NCBI GenBank assembly: GCA_964545545.1
Contig: CAZJGK010000043.1
Location: 1-26,304, forward strand
Source: JAHJTW01 sp964545545
GTDB lineage: Bacteria; Krumholzibacteriota; Krumholzibacteriia; LZORAL124-64-63
DNA: 26,304 bases
Reading direction: 5' to 3'
This document shows, piece by piece, positions 14,315 through 22,115 of this stretch. Made by a program: the position numbers and the translations under genes. Every line of letters starts with the position of its first letter. Within the stretch, counting starts at the first letter, position 1. The notes beneath the pieces were generated by a model. It made no database searches. It was given only the letters and a program-made list of their open reading frames with translations, and was not told the DNA's origin.

Positions 14315-15695
14315 GGGCAACCTCCACGATCCCGGCGAACAACCGGTTCCCTTCGCGCCGCCGGGGTTCGACCAGGACAACTTCACCGGCCGTCCCCAGG
14401 TCGGGAACCAGCACCACCGCATAGTTGTCGGTTGTTGCGCGTCGAAAACCCGGCAGGTCACCTTCGGCTTCCAGAATAGCCTCCCGTGGGTGGCCGATCA
14501 TGCTTTCCAGAAAGGCTTCATGTTTTTGCCTGGCCAGGGCGCGCAGACTACTCGCCCGCGCGGTGATGGTTTCGGGATGAACCTGCAGCGGCATAGCGGC
14601 GGCGGGTGTCCCGGGACGGGCGGAAAACCGGAACACATGCAGATAGCTGAAAGGCAATTCCTCGATCATGGCCCGGGTATCCTCGAACTCCTGGTCGGTT
14701 TCACCGGGAAAGCCAACGATGATGTCGGCGCCGATGCCGAAATCGGGCCGGAGGGCGGCGATTTCCTGCAGGGCCTCCCAGGCTCGTCGACCACGGTAGG
14801 GCCGTTTCATCCTGGCGAGCACCGAATCGCTCCCACTCTGCAAGGAAATGTGGAGATGAGGCTGAAGGTGAGGGAACTGTGAAAACAGTTCCAGGAGTTC
14901 GGGTCGCACCTCGTTCGGGTGGATGCTGCTGAGCCGGATGCGCAGCGCGGGAAACTCTTCCAGCACGTGTCGGAGCAGCTTGGGGAGGGACCAGCCATCC
15001 TGCAGATCCCGGCCATATCCGCCCAGATGAATCCCCGCCAGAATCGTTTCCCGGAAACCACTGTCCACCAGGGTGTGCAACTGCAACATGATGTCCGCCA
15101 CCGTGCGTGAACGGCCCGGTCCCCGCGCCTGCCAGATCAGGCAATAGGTGCACCTCAGATCACAACCGTCCTGGATTTTCACGAAGGCGCGGCTGCGGCC
15201 TGAAAAGTCGTCTATCAAGGGGGAATCGAACACGGGGTGCTCCGCGAAAGCCTCCACAAGCACCGACGGGGAATCGGAGGCAAGCACCGCCTCGAGCCAT
15301 TGAGCCACGTTTCCCTTGGCCGTGTTGCCGATCACGGCGTCAATTTCGGGCACCCCACGCAGGGATTCGGGCTGGGTCTGGGCATAGCAGCCGGCGACCA
15401 GCACCTTGGCGGCCGGAGACCGCCGTTTGGCCTGGCGGGCAAGGCGGCGGCATTCCTGATCGGCCTTGCCGGTGACCGTGCAGCTGTTCAGGATATAGAG
15501 ATCAGCTTCGTCGGTCCAGGGTACGACCCGGATAGGCCGCGCGGCCTCCAGTTGAACCCTTATTCCTTCGGTGTCGTACTGGTTGAGGCGACAGCCAAGG
15601 GTCCAAAAGGCGACCCTGAGCCGGGTGCCATCCTGGGCAAGCGCAGGCTTGGCGGGTGCCAACTCCGGAATCAAGGTTGGAACATGCTTGTTCAC
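14307..15695 (-). CDS. mtaB: tRNA t6A37 methylthiotransferase MtaB
   Basis: MtaB converts t6A37 to ms2t6A37 in tRNAs that read ANN codons. The 462-residue product carries TLGCRLNQYDTE (Cys35), the clade-defining variant that separates MtaB from MiaB and RimO. Cys72 (NSCTVT), Cys103 (AGCYAQ) and the radical SAM cluster CDLRCTYC (178-185) follow, and a weak TRAM-like end closes it. After the cluster the sequence is LIWQARGPGRS, where the family usually has IIPYARGPxRS. The start is GTG at 15693-15695 with GGAG just upstream. That ribosome binding site touches the T-tract of the rpsA terminator. Co-transcribed with the overlapping miaB. Confidence 0.94.
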   Translation of the reverse strand: MNKHVPTLIPELAPAKPALAQDGTRLRVAFWTLGCRLNQYDTEGIRVQLEAARPIRVVPWTDEADLYILNSCTVTGKADQECRRLARQAKRRSPAAKVLVAGCYAQTQPESLRGVPEIDAVIGNTAKGNVAQWLEAVLASDSPSVLVEAFAEHPVFDSPLIDDFSGRSRAFVKIQDGCDLRCTYCLIWQARGPGRSRTVADIMLQLHTLVDSGFRETILAGIHLGGYGRDLQDGWSLPKLLRHVLEEFPALRIRLSSIHPNEVRPELLELFSQFPHLQPHLHISLQSGSDSVLARMKRPYRGRRAWEALQEIAALRPDFGIGADIIVGFPGETDQEFEDTRAMIEELPFSYLHVFRFSARPGTPAAAMPLQVHPETITARASSLRALARQKHEAFLESMIGHPREAILEAEGDLPGFRRATTDNYAVVLVPDLGTAGEVVLVEPRRREGNRLFAGIVEVARG

Positions 15696-15704
15696 GACGA
15701 CTCC

Positions 15705-15738
15705 AAAAAAGAGGGACGGGGCAAGCCCCCGCCCCTCT
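15705..15738 (-). terminator. Intrinsic terminator after rpsA
   Basis: On the minus strand an 11-bp stem, GAGGGGCGGGG with CCCCGTCCCTC (one G-U pair, 5-base loop), is followed directly by TTTTTT (15705-15710). This is a textbook factor-independent terminator, 38 bases past the rpsA stop. The GGAG of mtaB begins right after the T-tract. Confidence 0.88.
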
Positions 15739-15775
15739 CACAGGCGGATTCATCCGAATCCAGCAATCATTCAGG

Positions 15776-17800
15776 TCATTCAGCCTCGGCTTCGTCCTCC
15801 GGGGCGGGAGTTTCAGGGTCCTCGTCGTAGGCTTCCGCAAACTCGGCAGCCTCGCGAGCCAGAACCTCGTCCTCGGCTTTGTCCAGACCCAGATCGGAAT
15901 CGTCCTGGGATTCGGCGGCAGCCTCATCAGCGGCGACCACATCCTCCAGACGGGGGTGCTTGCCGATGAATTCCGCAGTCGCCTCGTCACCGGATTCCTT
16001 GAGCCTTTCGGCTACCGAAAGCACGATCCTCCGGTTCTCGACATCCATCTTGATCACCTTCAGATCGAGATTTTCACCCTCCTGGAAATAATACTGAGGC
16101 TTGTCGAGTTTGGGGATTCCCAGGTGTCCCATGGGGATGAATCCCTCGAGGTCCTCGCCCATGGTAACGATGATGCCATGGTCAAGGATCCGGTTCACGG
16201 AACCATCCAGGACGCGACCGACCGGATAATCATCGGCCAGCGAGGGCCAGGGATTGTCCTGCATCTGCTTGATGCCAAGACTGATCCGCCGCTTGTTGCT
16301 GTCGATATCCAGGATCTGCACCTGAAGGGTGTCTCCCCGCTTGAGCATTTCCTTGGGGTGGCGAATGCGCTTGGTCCAGCTCATGTCCGAGATGTGCACC
16401 AGACCATCAATGCCTTCCTCGACTTCGACAAAAGCCCCGAAGTCGGTCAGGTTGCGCACCTTGCCCTCGATGACGGAGCCGACCGGATAACGCTCGGAAA
16501 GCGTCAGCCAGGGATCGGTTTCGCACTGCTTCAGGCCCAGGCTGATTTTCTCGTTGCCCTTGTCGATCTTCAGCACCATCACATCGACTTCATCGCCGAT
16601 GGAGACGACCTTTGAGGGGTGTTTGATGTGCCGGGTCCAGCTCATTTCGCTGATATGAATCAAGCCTTCAACACCCTTTTCGAGTTCAACAAAGGCACCG
16701 TAATTGGTGATGCTTACCACCCGGCCGCGCACGATGCTTTCCTCGGGATACTTCTCTTCCACGTTGTCCCAGGGATAAGGCTGGAGCTGTTTCAGACCGA
16801 GGCTGATGCGCTCGCGTTCTTCCTCGAAGTCCAGCACCTTGACCTCGATCTCCTGACCGATGGCCACCACTTCGCTGGGGTGGCTGACACGGCCCCAACT
16901 CAGATCGGTGATGTGCAGCAGGCCGTCGATGCCGCCAAGGTCAACGAAAGCACCGAAGTCGGTGATGTTCTTGACCACGCCGACGCGGACCTGGCCCTTT
17001 TCCAGTTCGGAGATCAGGGAGCGTTTTTTGCCTTCGCGCTCCTGCTCCAGCACGATGCGGCGGGAAACCACGACATTGCGCCGCCGCTTGTTCTTCTTGA
17101 TGATCAGGCACTGGATTTCCTCCCCGATCATATCTTCCAGGTTGGGCACCTGGCGCAGGGCAACCTGGCTGCCGGGCAGGAAGGTATCCACGCCCCACAG
17201 CTTGACCACCAAACCACCCTTGATGCGGCGATCCACGATTCCGGTAACCACTTCGCCCGACTCGTGGGCGGTCTTGATCCGGTCCCAGACCTTCAGGAAG
17301 TCGGCCCGCTCCTTGGAGAGCACGACCAGGCCGTCCTGGTTCTCCAGTTTCTCAAGGAATACATCGAATGTATCCCCAACCGCCACCGGGTTATCCCCGA
17401 ACTCTTCCAGGGGAATAACGCCTTCACTCTTGAAGCCGATGTTCAACAGAACCTCGTTCTCGCGGACCTCAATGACGGTCCCGCTCAGAATCTGGCCCTC
17501 CTGGATGTCGGTGAGGGTTTCCTCGTACTGGTTGATCAGAGCAAGCATCTGTTCGTCGTCCAGATCCATGTCATCGCCGTCCTCTTCCATGAAGTCGAAG
17601 TTGACGATGCTGTCGGGCGAGTACTCCTTGCTCAGGGTCGGGACCGCAGGAGTAAGCAACACCTCGGCGGCAGGATGCCGCTCCCGGTCGCTTTCTTCTT
17701 CGGTGGCTACTGGTTTGGGATCAACGTTGGCGCCGTTGAAGGCGGCAGGATGAGTATCCTCGCGCGCTTCGTCGGAGCCGGGATTGGGGTTGGTGGACAT
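15776..17800 (-). CDS. rpsA: 30S ribosomal protein S1, six S1 domains with acidic extensions
   Basis: S1 helps bind and unfold mRNA on the small ribosomal subunit. The 674-residue product has six S1 repeats between about 103 and 610. Repeats 3 to 5 are the most typical (ITDFGAFVDLGGIDGLLHITDLSW; ITNYGAFVELEKGVEGLIHISEMSW). Before them lies an unusually long acidic N-terminal extension of roughly 95 residues, and after them an acidic tail of about 55 residues rich in E, D and A. E. coli S1 has 557 residues. The start is the ATG at 17798-17800, with AGGAGG upstream; a longer reading into the leader lacks support. It follows cmk/plsC, an order common in bacteria, with its own candidate promoter and a terminator. 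Confidence 0.96.
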   Translation of the reverse strand: MSTNPNPGSDEAREDTHPAAFNGANVDPKPVATEEESDRERHPAAEVLLTPAVPTLSKEYSPDSIVNFDFMEEDGDDMDLDDEQMLALINQYEETLTDIQEGQILSGTVIEVRENEVLLNIGFKSEGVIPLEEFGDNPVAVGDTFDVFLEKLENQDGLVVLSKERADFLKVWDRIKTAHESGEVVTGIVDRRIKGGLVVKLWGVDTFLPGSQVALRQVPNLEDMIGEEIQCLIIKKNKRRRNVVVSRRIVLEQEREGKKRSLISELEKGQVRVGVVKNITDFGAFVDLGGIDGLLHITDLSWGRVSHPSEVVAIGQEIEVKVLDFEEERERISLGLKQLQPYPWDNVEEKYPEESIVRGRVVSITNYGAFVELEKGVEGLIHISEMSWTRHIKHPSKVVSIGDEVDVMVLKIDKGNEKISLGLKQCETDPWLTLSERYPVGSVIEGKVRNLTDFGAFVEVEEGIDGLVHISDMSWTKRIRHPKEMLKRGDTLQVQILDIDSNKRRISLGIKQMQDNPWPSLADDYPVGRVLDGSVNRILDHGIIVTMGEDLEGFIPMGHLGIPKLDKPQYYFQEGENLDLKVIKMDVENRRIVLSVAERLKESGDEATAEFIGKHPRLEDVVAADEAAAESQDDSDLGLDKAEDEVLAREAAEFAEAYDEDPETPAPEDEAEAE

Positions 17801-17861
17801 GAACGGTTGCCTCCTAGTGACAGATGAATACACCGGGACCTCATGGTCCGGCGAGTTGCCC

Positions 17862-17890
17862 AAAATAATCCAGTAACAAGGGGATTGCAA
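17862..17890 (-). promoter_or_regulatory. Candidate promoter of rpsA
   Basis: TTGCAA (17885-17890) and TATTTT (17862-17867) are separated by 17 bases. The leader to the start codon is about 55 bases and contains a small hairpin, GGACC-ATGA-GGTCC (17836-17849). In E. coli the rpsA leader is the target of S1 autoregulation, so the hairpin could matter, but that is inference. Confidence 0.45.
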
Positions 17891-17928
17891 GCCGGGCGAA
17901 GCAGAGTCCGGGTCGGGTCGGGACCCCG

Positions 17929-19407
17929 TCAACGATGCCCGAAAACATTCCGGGAACGGGAATCCAGGTGGGCGGCCTTTTGCTCCCCTAGGCGCTTTTC
18001 GAAATCCGTCATAGGCACACGGGCAAAAGAAGCCGCCTGAAGCTCCAAAAAAATGGATTCACACAACTGGGAAATGCGCCGGCTGATCTCCCGGGCATCC
18101 AGTATTTTCTGCAGGGCCGGCAAGCCGTGCCACCAGATCACAGGGCCGTAGGACACTTCCAGCGGGGAAAGGGTCGAACCAAGGGGCATGCGTCCATAAC
18201 TACCGCGAATAAAAACAGGTTGCATGGGAGCTGCGGAATTTTGCACCAGGATACCCAATCCGTTGCGCACCGGCCCCGGCCGACCGACAGGTCTCCGCGT
18301 CCCCTCGGGGAAGATCAAGAGGTTCTGGCCCTCGGCAAGGTAATTGGAGGCGGTCTGGAACGCCCCCTGGTCGAATCCCTTGCGCCGAATGGGAATGGTG
18401 TCAAGCCAGCGAAAGAAGGGGCCCATGGGCCAGTATTTGAACAATTCGGCCTTGGCCAGAGTATTGATCGGATACCGGTGAAAGGTGGAGCCCAGCAAGG
18501 GAGGATCCCAGAGGCTGATGTGGTTCACGGCCACAATGCAGCCTCGCGGCAGGGCGCAGCCCTGGTTGCCCACCTGTTTTAGCCCGTAGAAGCGGGCCAG
18601 GGCACCCATCACGCTGAAAGCAAGCCGATAATGCCAGGGCAAGCCCAACTGGGATGAGCGGAGATCCCGATCCAAACGGCGGTCAAGGGTGGAATTGATC
18701 CGACAGGCACGGGCACAGGCTGCATTCTGCTGTTCCAGATTCATGCGGCTGCTGTCGATAACGATGGCGTCGGGAGAAATGGTCAAGGGCCCGGCCACAC
18801 GCTCACTATCCAGCTTGTCGCGCTCGGCAAGGTCGGCGCGAATTCTTTCCGCAGAGAGTTCCTTGCCCCGCTGCCGAAACTGACGAAGTCGCCTTTGGGT
18901 ACGGGCCTCCAGGGTGGCTGAAAGAAAAATCTTGGCCGTGGCGAGGGGGAAAACAACACTGCCGATATCACGGCCCTCCATCACCACCCCGCCTTTGCGG
19001 CCGAGAGCCTGTTGGCGCCTGACCATCTCCCTGCGGACCAAGGCGTGGGAACTGACCAGGGAAACCGCCGCCTCCACTTCGGGAGTTCGGATGGCCGCCC
19101 AGACGTCCTTGCCGTTCCAGCGCACAGACGATTCTCCGGAACCGGAAATCAGCTCCAGGCTGGCCTGGGCCAGCAATGCCGTCAGCGCGGCTTCATCCTG
19201 AAGATCGGTTCCCGTCTTGAGTGCGGCATGAGTCAAGGCGCGATACATGGCCCCGGTATCGATATAAAGCAAGCCGAAACGCTCAGCCAGGGCGCGCGCC
19301 GTGGAGGATTTTCCGGATCCGGCCGGGCCGTCAATGGCGATGACCGCGTCAGGCGGCAAAGGTGCCAGATCATGGGTGGGCGTGCCCCCCAGAGCGGATA
19401 TCTTCAT
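17929..19407 (-). CDS. cmk: Cytidylate kinase fused to PlsC-type acyltransferase
   Basis: This single 492-residue frame joins two enzymes. Residues 22 to about 235 are CMP kinase, which phosphorylates CMP and dCMP: P-loop GPAGSGKS (27-34), YIDTGAMYRALT, EGRDIGSVVFP and DSERVAGPL. Residues 255-492 are a 1-acylglycerol-3-phosphate acyltransferase-like domain with NHISLWD (295-301, the NHx4D motif) and FPEGTRR (366-372). The latter makes phosphatidic acid at the membrane, although no strong membrane helix is evident. In many bacteria cmk and plsC are adjacent separate genes before rpsA, so this looks like a fusion in place. The ATG start lies one base after the aroF stop. No stop or frameshift separates the halves. 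Confidence 0.93.
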   Translation of the reverse strand: MKISALGGTPTHDLAPLPPDAVIAIDGPAGSGKSSTARALAERFGLLYIDTGAMYRALTHAALKTGTDLQDEAALTALLAQASLELISGSGESSVRWNGKDVWAAIRTPEVEAAVSLVSSHALVRREMVRRQQALGRKGGVVMEGRDIGSVVFPLATAKIFLSATLEARTQRRLRQFRQRGKELSAERIRADLAERDKLDSERVAGPLTISPDAIVIDSSRMNLEQQNAACARACRINSTLDRRLDRDLRSSQLGLPWHYRLAFSVMGALARFYGLKQVGNQGCALPRGCIVAVNHISLWDPPLLGSTFHRYPINTLAKAELFKYWPMGPFFRWLDTIPIRRKGFDQGAFQTASNYLAEGQNLLIFPEGTRRPVGRPGPVRNGLGILVQNSAAPMQPVFIRGSYGRMPLGSTLSPLEVSYGPVIWWHGLPALQKILDAREISRRISQLCESIFLELQAASFARVPMTDFEKRLGEQKAAHLDSRSRNVFGHR

Positions 19408-19408
19408 T

Positions 19409-20236
19409 TTATAGATCCCTGCCCAGGGCTTGCGCAATGGCCCGACACGAGGAAGCCAACAATTCGAATTCTGCCGGGTCGAGGGATTGCAGACCGTCGC
19501 TGAGAGCCGACGCCGGATCGGGGTGGGTCTCCACCAGCAGGCCATCGGCTCCTCCGGCCACGGCGGCCCGGGCCAGGGCCGTCACGAAACGGCGTTGTCC
19601 CGCGGCGTGGCTCGGATCCACGATGACCGGCAGATGCGTCATTTCCTTGAGCAGCGCCACGCCACCGACATCCAGGGTGTTGCGCAGGGTTGGGTCGAAG
19701 GTCCGGATGCCCCGCTCGCAAAGAACCAGATCCCGCCCGCCGGCAGCCAGAACGTATTCCGCAGCGTTGAGCCACTCATCCAAAGTGGTCATCATGCCCC
19801 GTTTGAGAAGAACGGGTAGGCCACTGGACCCGGCCTCCCGGAGAAGGGGGAAATTCTGGACATTGCGACTGCCGATCTGCAGCATATCTGCGGTCTCGCC
19901 AACCAGGGAAACATCCCTGGGATCCAGAACCTCGGTCACAACCGGCAGACCGCTCTGGGCCCTTGCCGCGGCCAACAGGGCCAGCCCCTCGGCGGCCAGG
20001 CCCTGAAAGGAATAGGGACTGGTGCGCGGTTTCCACGCGCCCCCACGCAGCATGCGGCCGCCCGCCCGGGCCACGTACTCCGCGGCGGCAAGGATCTGCT
20101 GCTTGCTTTCCACCGCGCACGGCCCGCCGATGAGGACGACCGTCGGTCCCCCGAAAACGACCTCACCGACCCGGACCAGGGTGGTATCCTGACCCTGATT
20201 TCGCGCGCAGAGGGGAATTTCCGTGTGGCTGGTCAT
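19409..20236 (-). CDS. aroF: 3-deoxy-7-phosphoheptulonate (DAHP) synthase, type I-beta
   Basis: This enzyme condenses phosphoenolpyruvate and erythrose 4-phosphate in the first step of the shikimate pathway. The 275-residue product shows GGPCAVES (37-44), RGGAWKPRTSPYSFQG (64-79), QIGSRNVQNF, LLKRGMMTT and VIVDPSHAAGQR, all typical of the I-beta subtype. The N-terminus is short, so the ferredoxin-like regulatory domain and any fused chorismate mutase are absent; feedback control is not evident. The ATG start overlaps the hisC stop as ATGA, with AGGAGA about ten bases upstream. The pairing with an aminotransferase gene suggests the two act in aromatic amino acid synthesis. Confidence 0.95.
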   Translation of the reverse strand: MTSHTEIPLCARNQGQDTTLVRVGEVVFGGPTVVLIGGPCAVESKQQILAAAEYVARAGGRMLRGGAWKPRTSPYSFQGLAAEGLALLAAARAQSGLPVVTEVLDPRDVSLVGETADMLQIGSRNVQNFPLLREAGSSGLPVLLKRGMMTTLDEWLNAAEYVLAAGGRDLVLCERGIRTFDPTLRNTLDVGGVALLKEMTHLPVIVDPSHAAGQRRFVTALARAAVAGGADGLLVETHPDPASALSDGLQSLDPAEFELLASSCRAIAQALGRDL

Positions 20237-21336
20237 CGTCCAACGATCTCCTTGAGGGCCTGTACGCATTTCCGGTTCTCATGGGGCAGGCCGACGCTGA
20301 TCCGCATGGCGCCCTCCCCGAGCCCGAACGCATCCATGGGGCGCACGATCACCCCCCGGGCCAGCAATTGCCGGGTGAATTCGCCCGCCTTTCCCTGCAC
20401 GCGCACCAGAACAAAATTTGTCTGGCTGGGGACGACATCCAGACCCAGGGCTGACAGTTCCGCGCACAGCCAGTCCAGCTGCTGACGATTGCGCGCAGCC
20501 CGGCCGGCCACTTCATCCCAATGTTCGATGCAGGCCAGGGCGGCGACCTGACTCAGCGCGTTGACGTTGAACGGCTCCCGGGTCTTGTGCAGCTGCCCGA
20601 TGAAATCCTCATGGGCAATGCCGTATCCGATCCGCATGCCCGCCAGGGAATGGATTTTACTGAAAGTCCGCAGAATGACAAGGTTGGGATGCTCGGCAAG
20701 CATTCCCAGGGTCTGAGGAAAATCCTCAGCCATAACATATTCATAATAGGCTTCGTCTACGGCAACCATGACGTGGTCGGGGATCCGTTCCAGAAATCGG
20801 GAAAATTCAGCGGCGGTATTGTAGGTTCCGGTGGGATTGTTGGGGTTGCAGATGATCACCAACTTGGTCTTGTCATCCACGGCCGCCGCCATTCCCGGCA
20901 GATCATGCTTGTCCCCCGCCGCCAGCGGCACGGGACGGCCGCATTCGAAGTGCACGGCGGTGGTCAGCTGGTAAACAATGAAGCTGTGGGCGCTGAACAC
21001 CACGTTTTCACCGGGGCTGATCAGGGCCCGAATGATGATGTCGATAACTTCGTTGCTCCCGTTACCGAAAATGAGGTTGGCGGGTTTGACCCCCAGAAAA
21101 TCGGCCAGTTTCAGATTCAGCTCATAGCAGGAGGCATCGGGGTAGCGGTTGATCTCGGGGATTGCCTTGACGATGGCCTCCACCACGGCGGGCAAAGGCC
21201 CTTCAGGGTTCTCATTGCTCGCCAGCTTGATGACCTCGGACAGCCCGAGTTCGCGCTTGACCTCGGCAATGGGTTTACCGGGTGCATAGGGACGCGTGGC
21301 CAGAATTCCAGGGCGAAACAAACTCTCGAAGTCCAT
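20233..21336 (-). CDS. hisC: HisC-family aminotransferase (histidinol-phosphate or aromatic)
   Basis: This 367-residue PLP enzyme of fold type I has SNENPEGP near the N-terminus, NPNNPTGT, DEAYYEY, and TFSKIHSLAGMRIGYG with the PLP-binding lysine. These are the HisC signature elements. Histidinol-phosphate aminotransferase is the default call, but members of this family also transaminate phenylpyruvate and 4-hydroxyphenylpyruvate. Its overlap with aroF and the absence of other his genes make an aromatic role possible. The ATG at 21334-21336 is used; the GTG just before it overlaps the rluB stop. AAAGG lies about seven bases upstream. Confidence 0.92.
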   Translation of the reverse strand: MDFESLFRPGILATRPYAPGKPIAEVKRELGLSEVIKLASNENPEGPLPAVVEAIVKAIPEINRYPDASCYELNLKLADFLGVKPANLIFGNGSNEVIDIIIRALISPGENVVFSAHSFIVYQLTTAVHFECGRPVPLAAGDKHDLPGMAAAVDDKTKLVIICNPNNPTGTYNTAAEFSRFLERIPDHVMVAVDEAYYEYVMAEDFPQTLGMLAEHPNLVILRTFSKIHSLAGMRIGYGIAHEDFIGQLHKTREPFNVNALSQVAALACIEHWDEVAGRAARNRQQLDWLCAELSALGLDVVPSQTNFVLVRVQGKAGEFTRQLLARGVIVRPMDAFGLGEGAMRISVGLPHENRKCVQALKEIVGR

Positions 21337-21338
21337 CA

Positions 21339-22115
21339 CTAGACCTTTCGCTTGCCAGGCACAGTTTCCCGGTTCAGATGGCGCAGGGCGTCCACCTCCT
21401 GATCAGTCAGCCGGCGGAATCCGCCGGGTTCGAGCTTGCCGAGGCGCACGGTCCCGAAAGCACGGCGATGAAGGGACAGCACCCTGTTGCCCATGGCACG
21501 GAACATGCGCCGAATTTGCCTTTTCCGACCTTCGTGCAGATACACCAGCCAGGCACATCCCCCGGGCGCCAGAGGTTCGATCCGGCAGGGCAGACAGGGC
21601 CTGCCGTCCAGCAACAGGGAACCGCCACTGAAGATGTCGGCTTCCCCGGGGGTCAACGGCCTTGCCAGGTTAACGGCATATTCTTTCCAGATGCCTGAGC
21701 CGGGGCGGCATAGTTGCTGGTTCAGGAAACCATCATCGGTCCAAAGCAACAACCCCGTGCTGTCGGCGTCAAGGCGCCCGATGGGCATGACCGGTTCCGG
21801 AAGATCCGCCTGGCGCTTGTAGGGCAGCAAGGTGGCCTGTCCCCCCTGGCCCTTGAGCGTGCAGACCACAGCGATGGGTTTGTGAAATGCATAGACCTGT
21901 TTGGCGGCCCTGACACGCAGGATTTGCCCGTCCACCCGAACCTCATCCCGATCCGGGTGCACCTTGGTTCCCAGTTCGAGCACCACTTCCCCGCCGATGA
22001 CGACACGTCCCTGCCTGATCAGATCCTCGGCGGAACGCCGCGATCCGCAACCGGCATCGGCCAGGAAACGATTGAGCCGCACGGCGGCGGCGTCATCGTT
22101 CTGTTTCTGATCCAT
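21339..22115 (-). CDS. rluB: Pseudouridine synthase, RluB/RsuA family
   Basis: Members of this family isomerise specific uridines in rRNA; RluB acts on 23S rRNA in E. coli. The 258-residue protein starts with an S4 RNA-binding domain (VRLNRFLADAGCGSRRSAEDLI). The catalytic domain contains GRLDADSTGLLLWTDDG, where the Asp of GRLD is the nucleophile, then YLHEGRKRQIRRMF, the RluB/RsuA clade motif. Assignment to rluB rather than rsuA or rluE rests on the scpA-scpB-rluB gene order common in bacteria. The ATG start overlaps the scpB end by 23 bases and has GCAGGA close upstream. Confidence 0.92.
   Translation of the reverse strand: MDQKQNDDAAAVRLNRFLADAGCGSRRSAEDLIRQGRVVIGGEVVLELGTKVHPDRDEVRVDGQILRVRAAKQVYAFHKPIAVVCTLKGQGGQATLLPYKRQADLPEPVMPIGRLDADSTGLLLWTDDGFLNQQLCRPGSGIWKEYAVNLARPLTPGEADIFSGGSLLLDGRPCLPCRIEPLAPGGCAWLVYLHEGRKRQIRRMFRAMGNRVLSLHRRAFGTVRLGKLEPGGFRRLTDQEVDALRHLNRETVPGKRKV

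Noticed and set aside
12887..14479. A 530-codon open frame on the plus strand
   Set aside because: It lies antisense to miaB, has no family motif, and arises from the GC-rich codon use of the real gene.
16619..17827. A 402-codon open frame on the plus strand, rich in hydrophobic and acidic residues
   Set aside because: Antisense to the S1 repeats of rpsA; its repetitive look mirrors those repeats.
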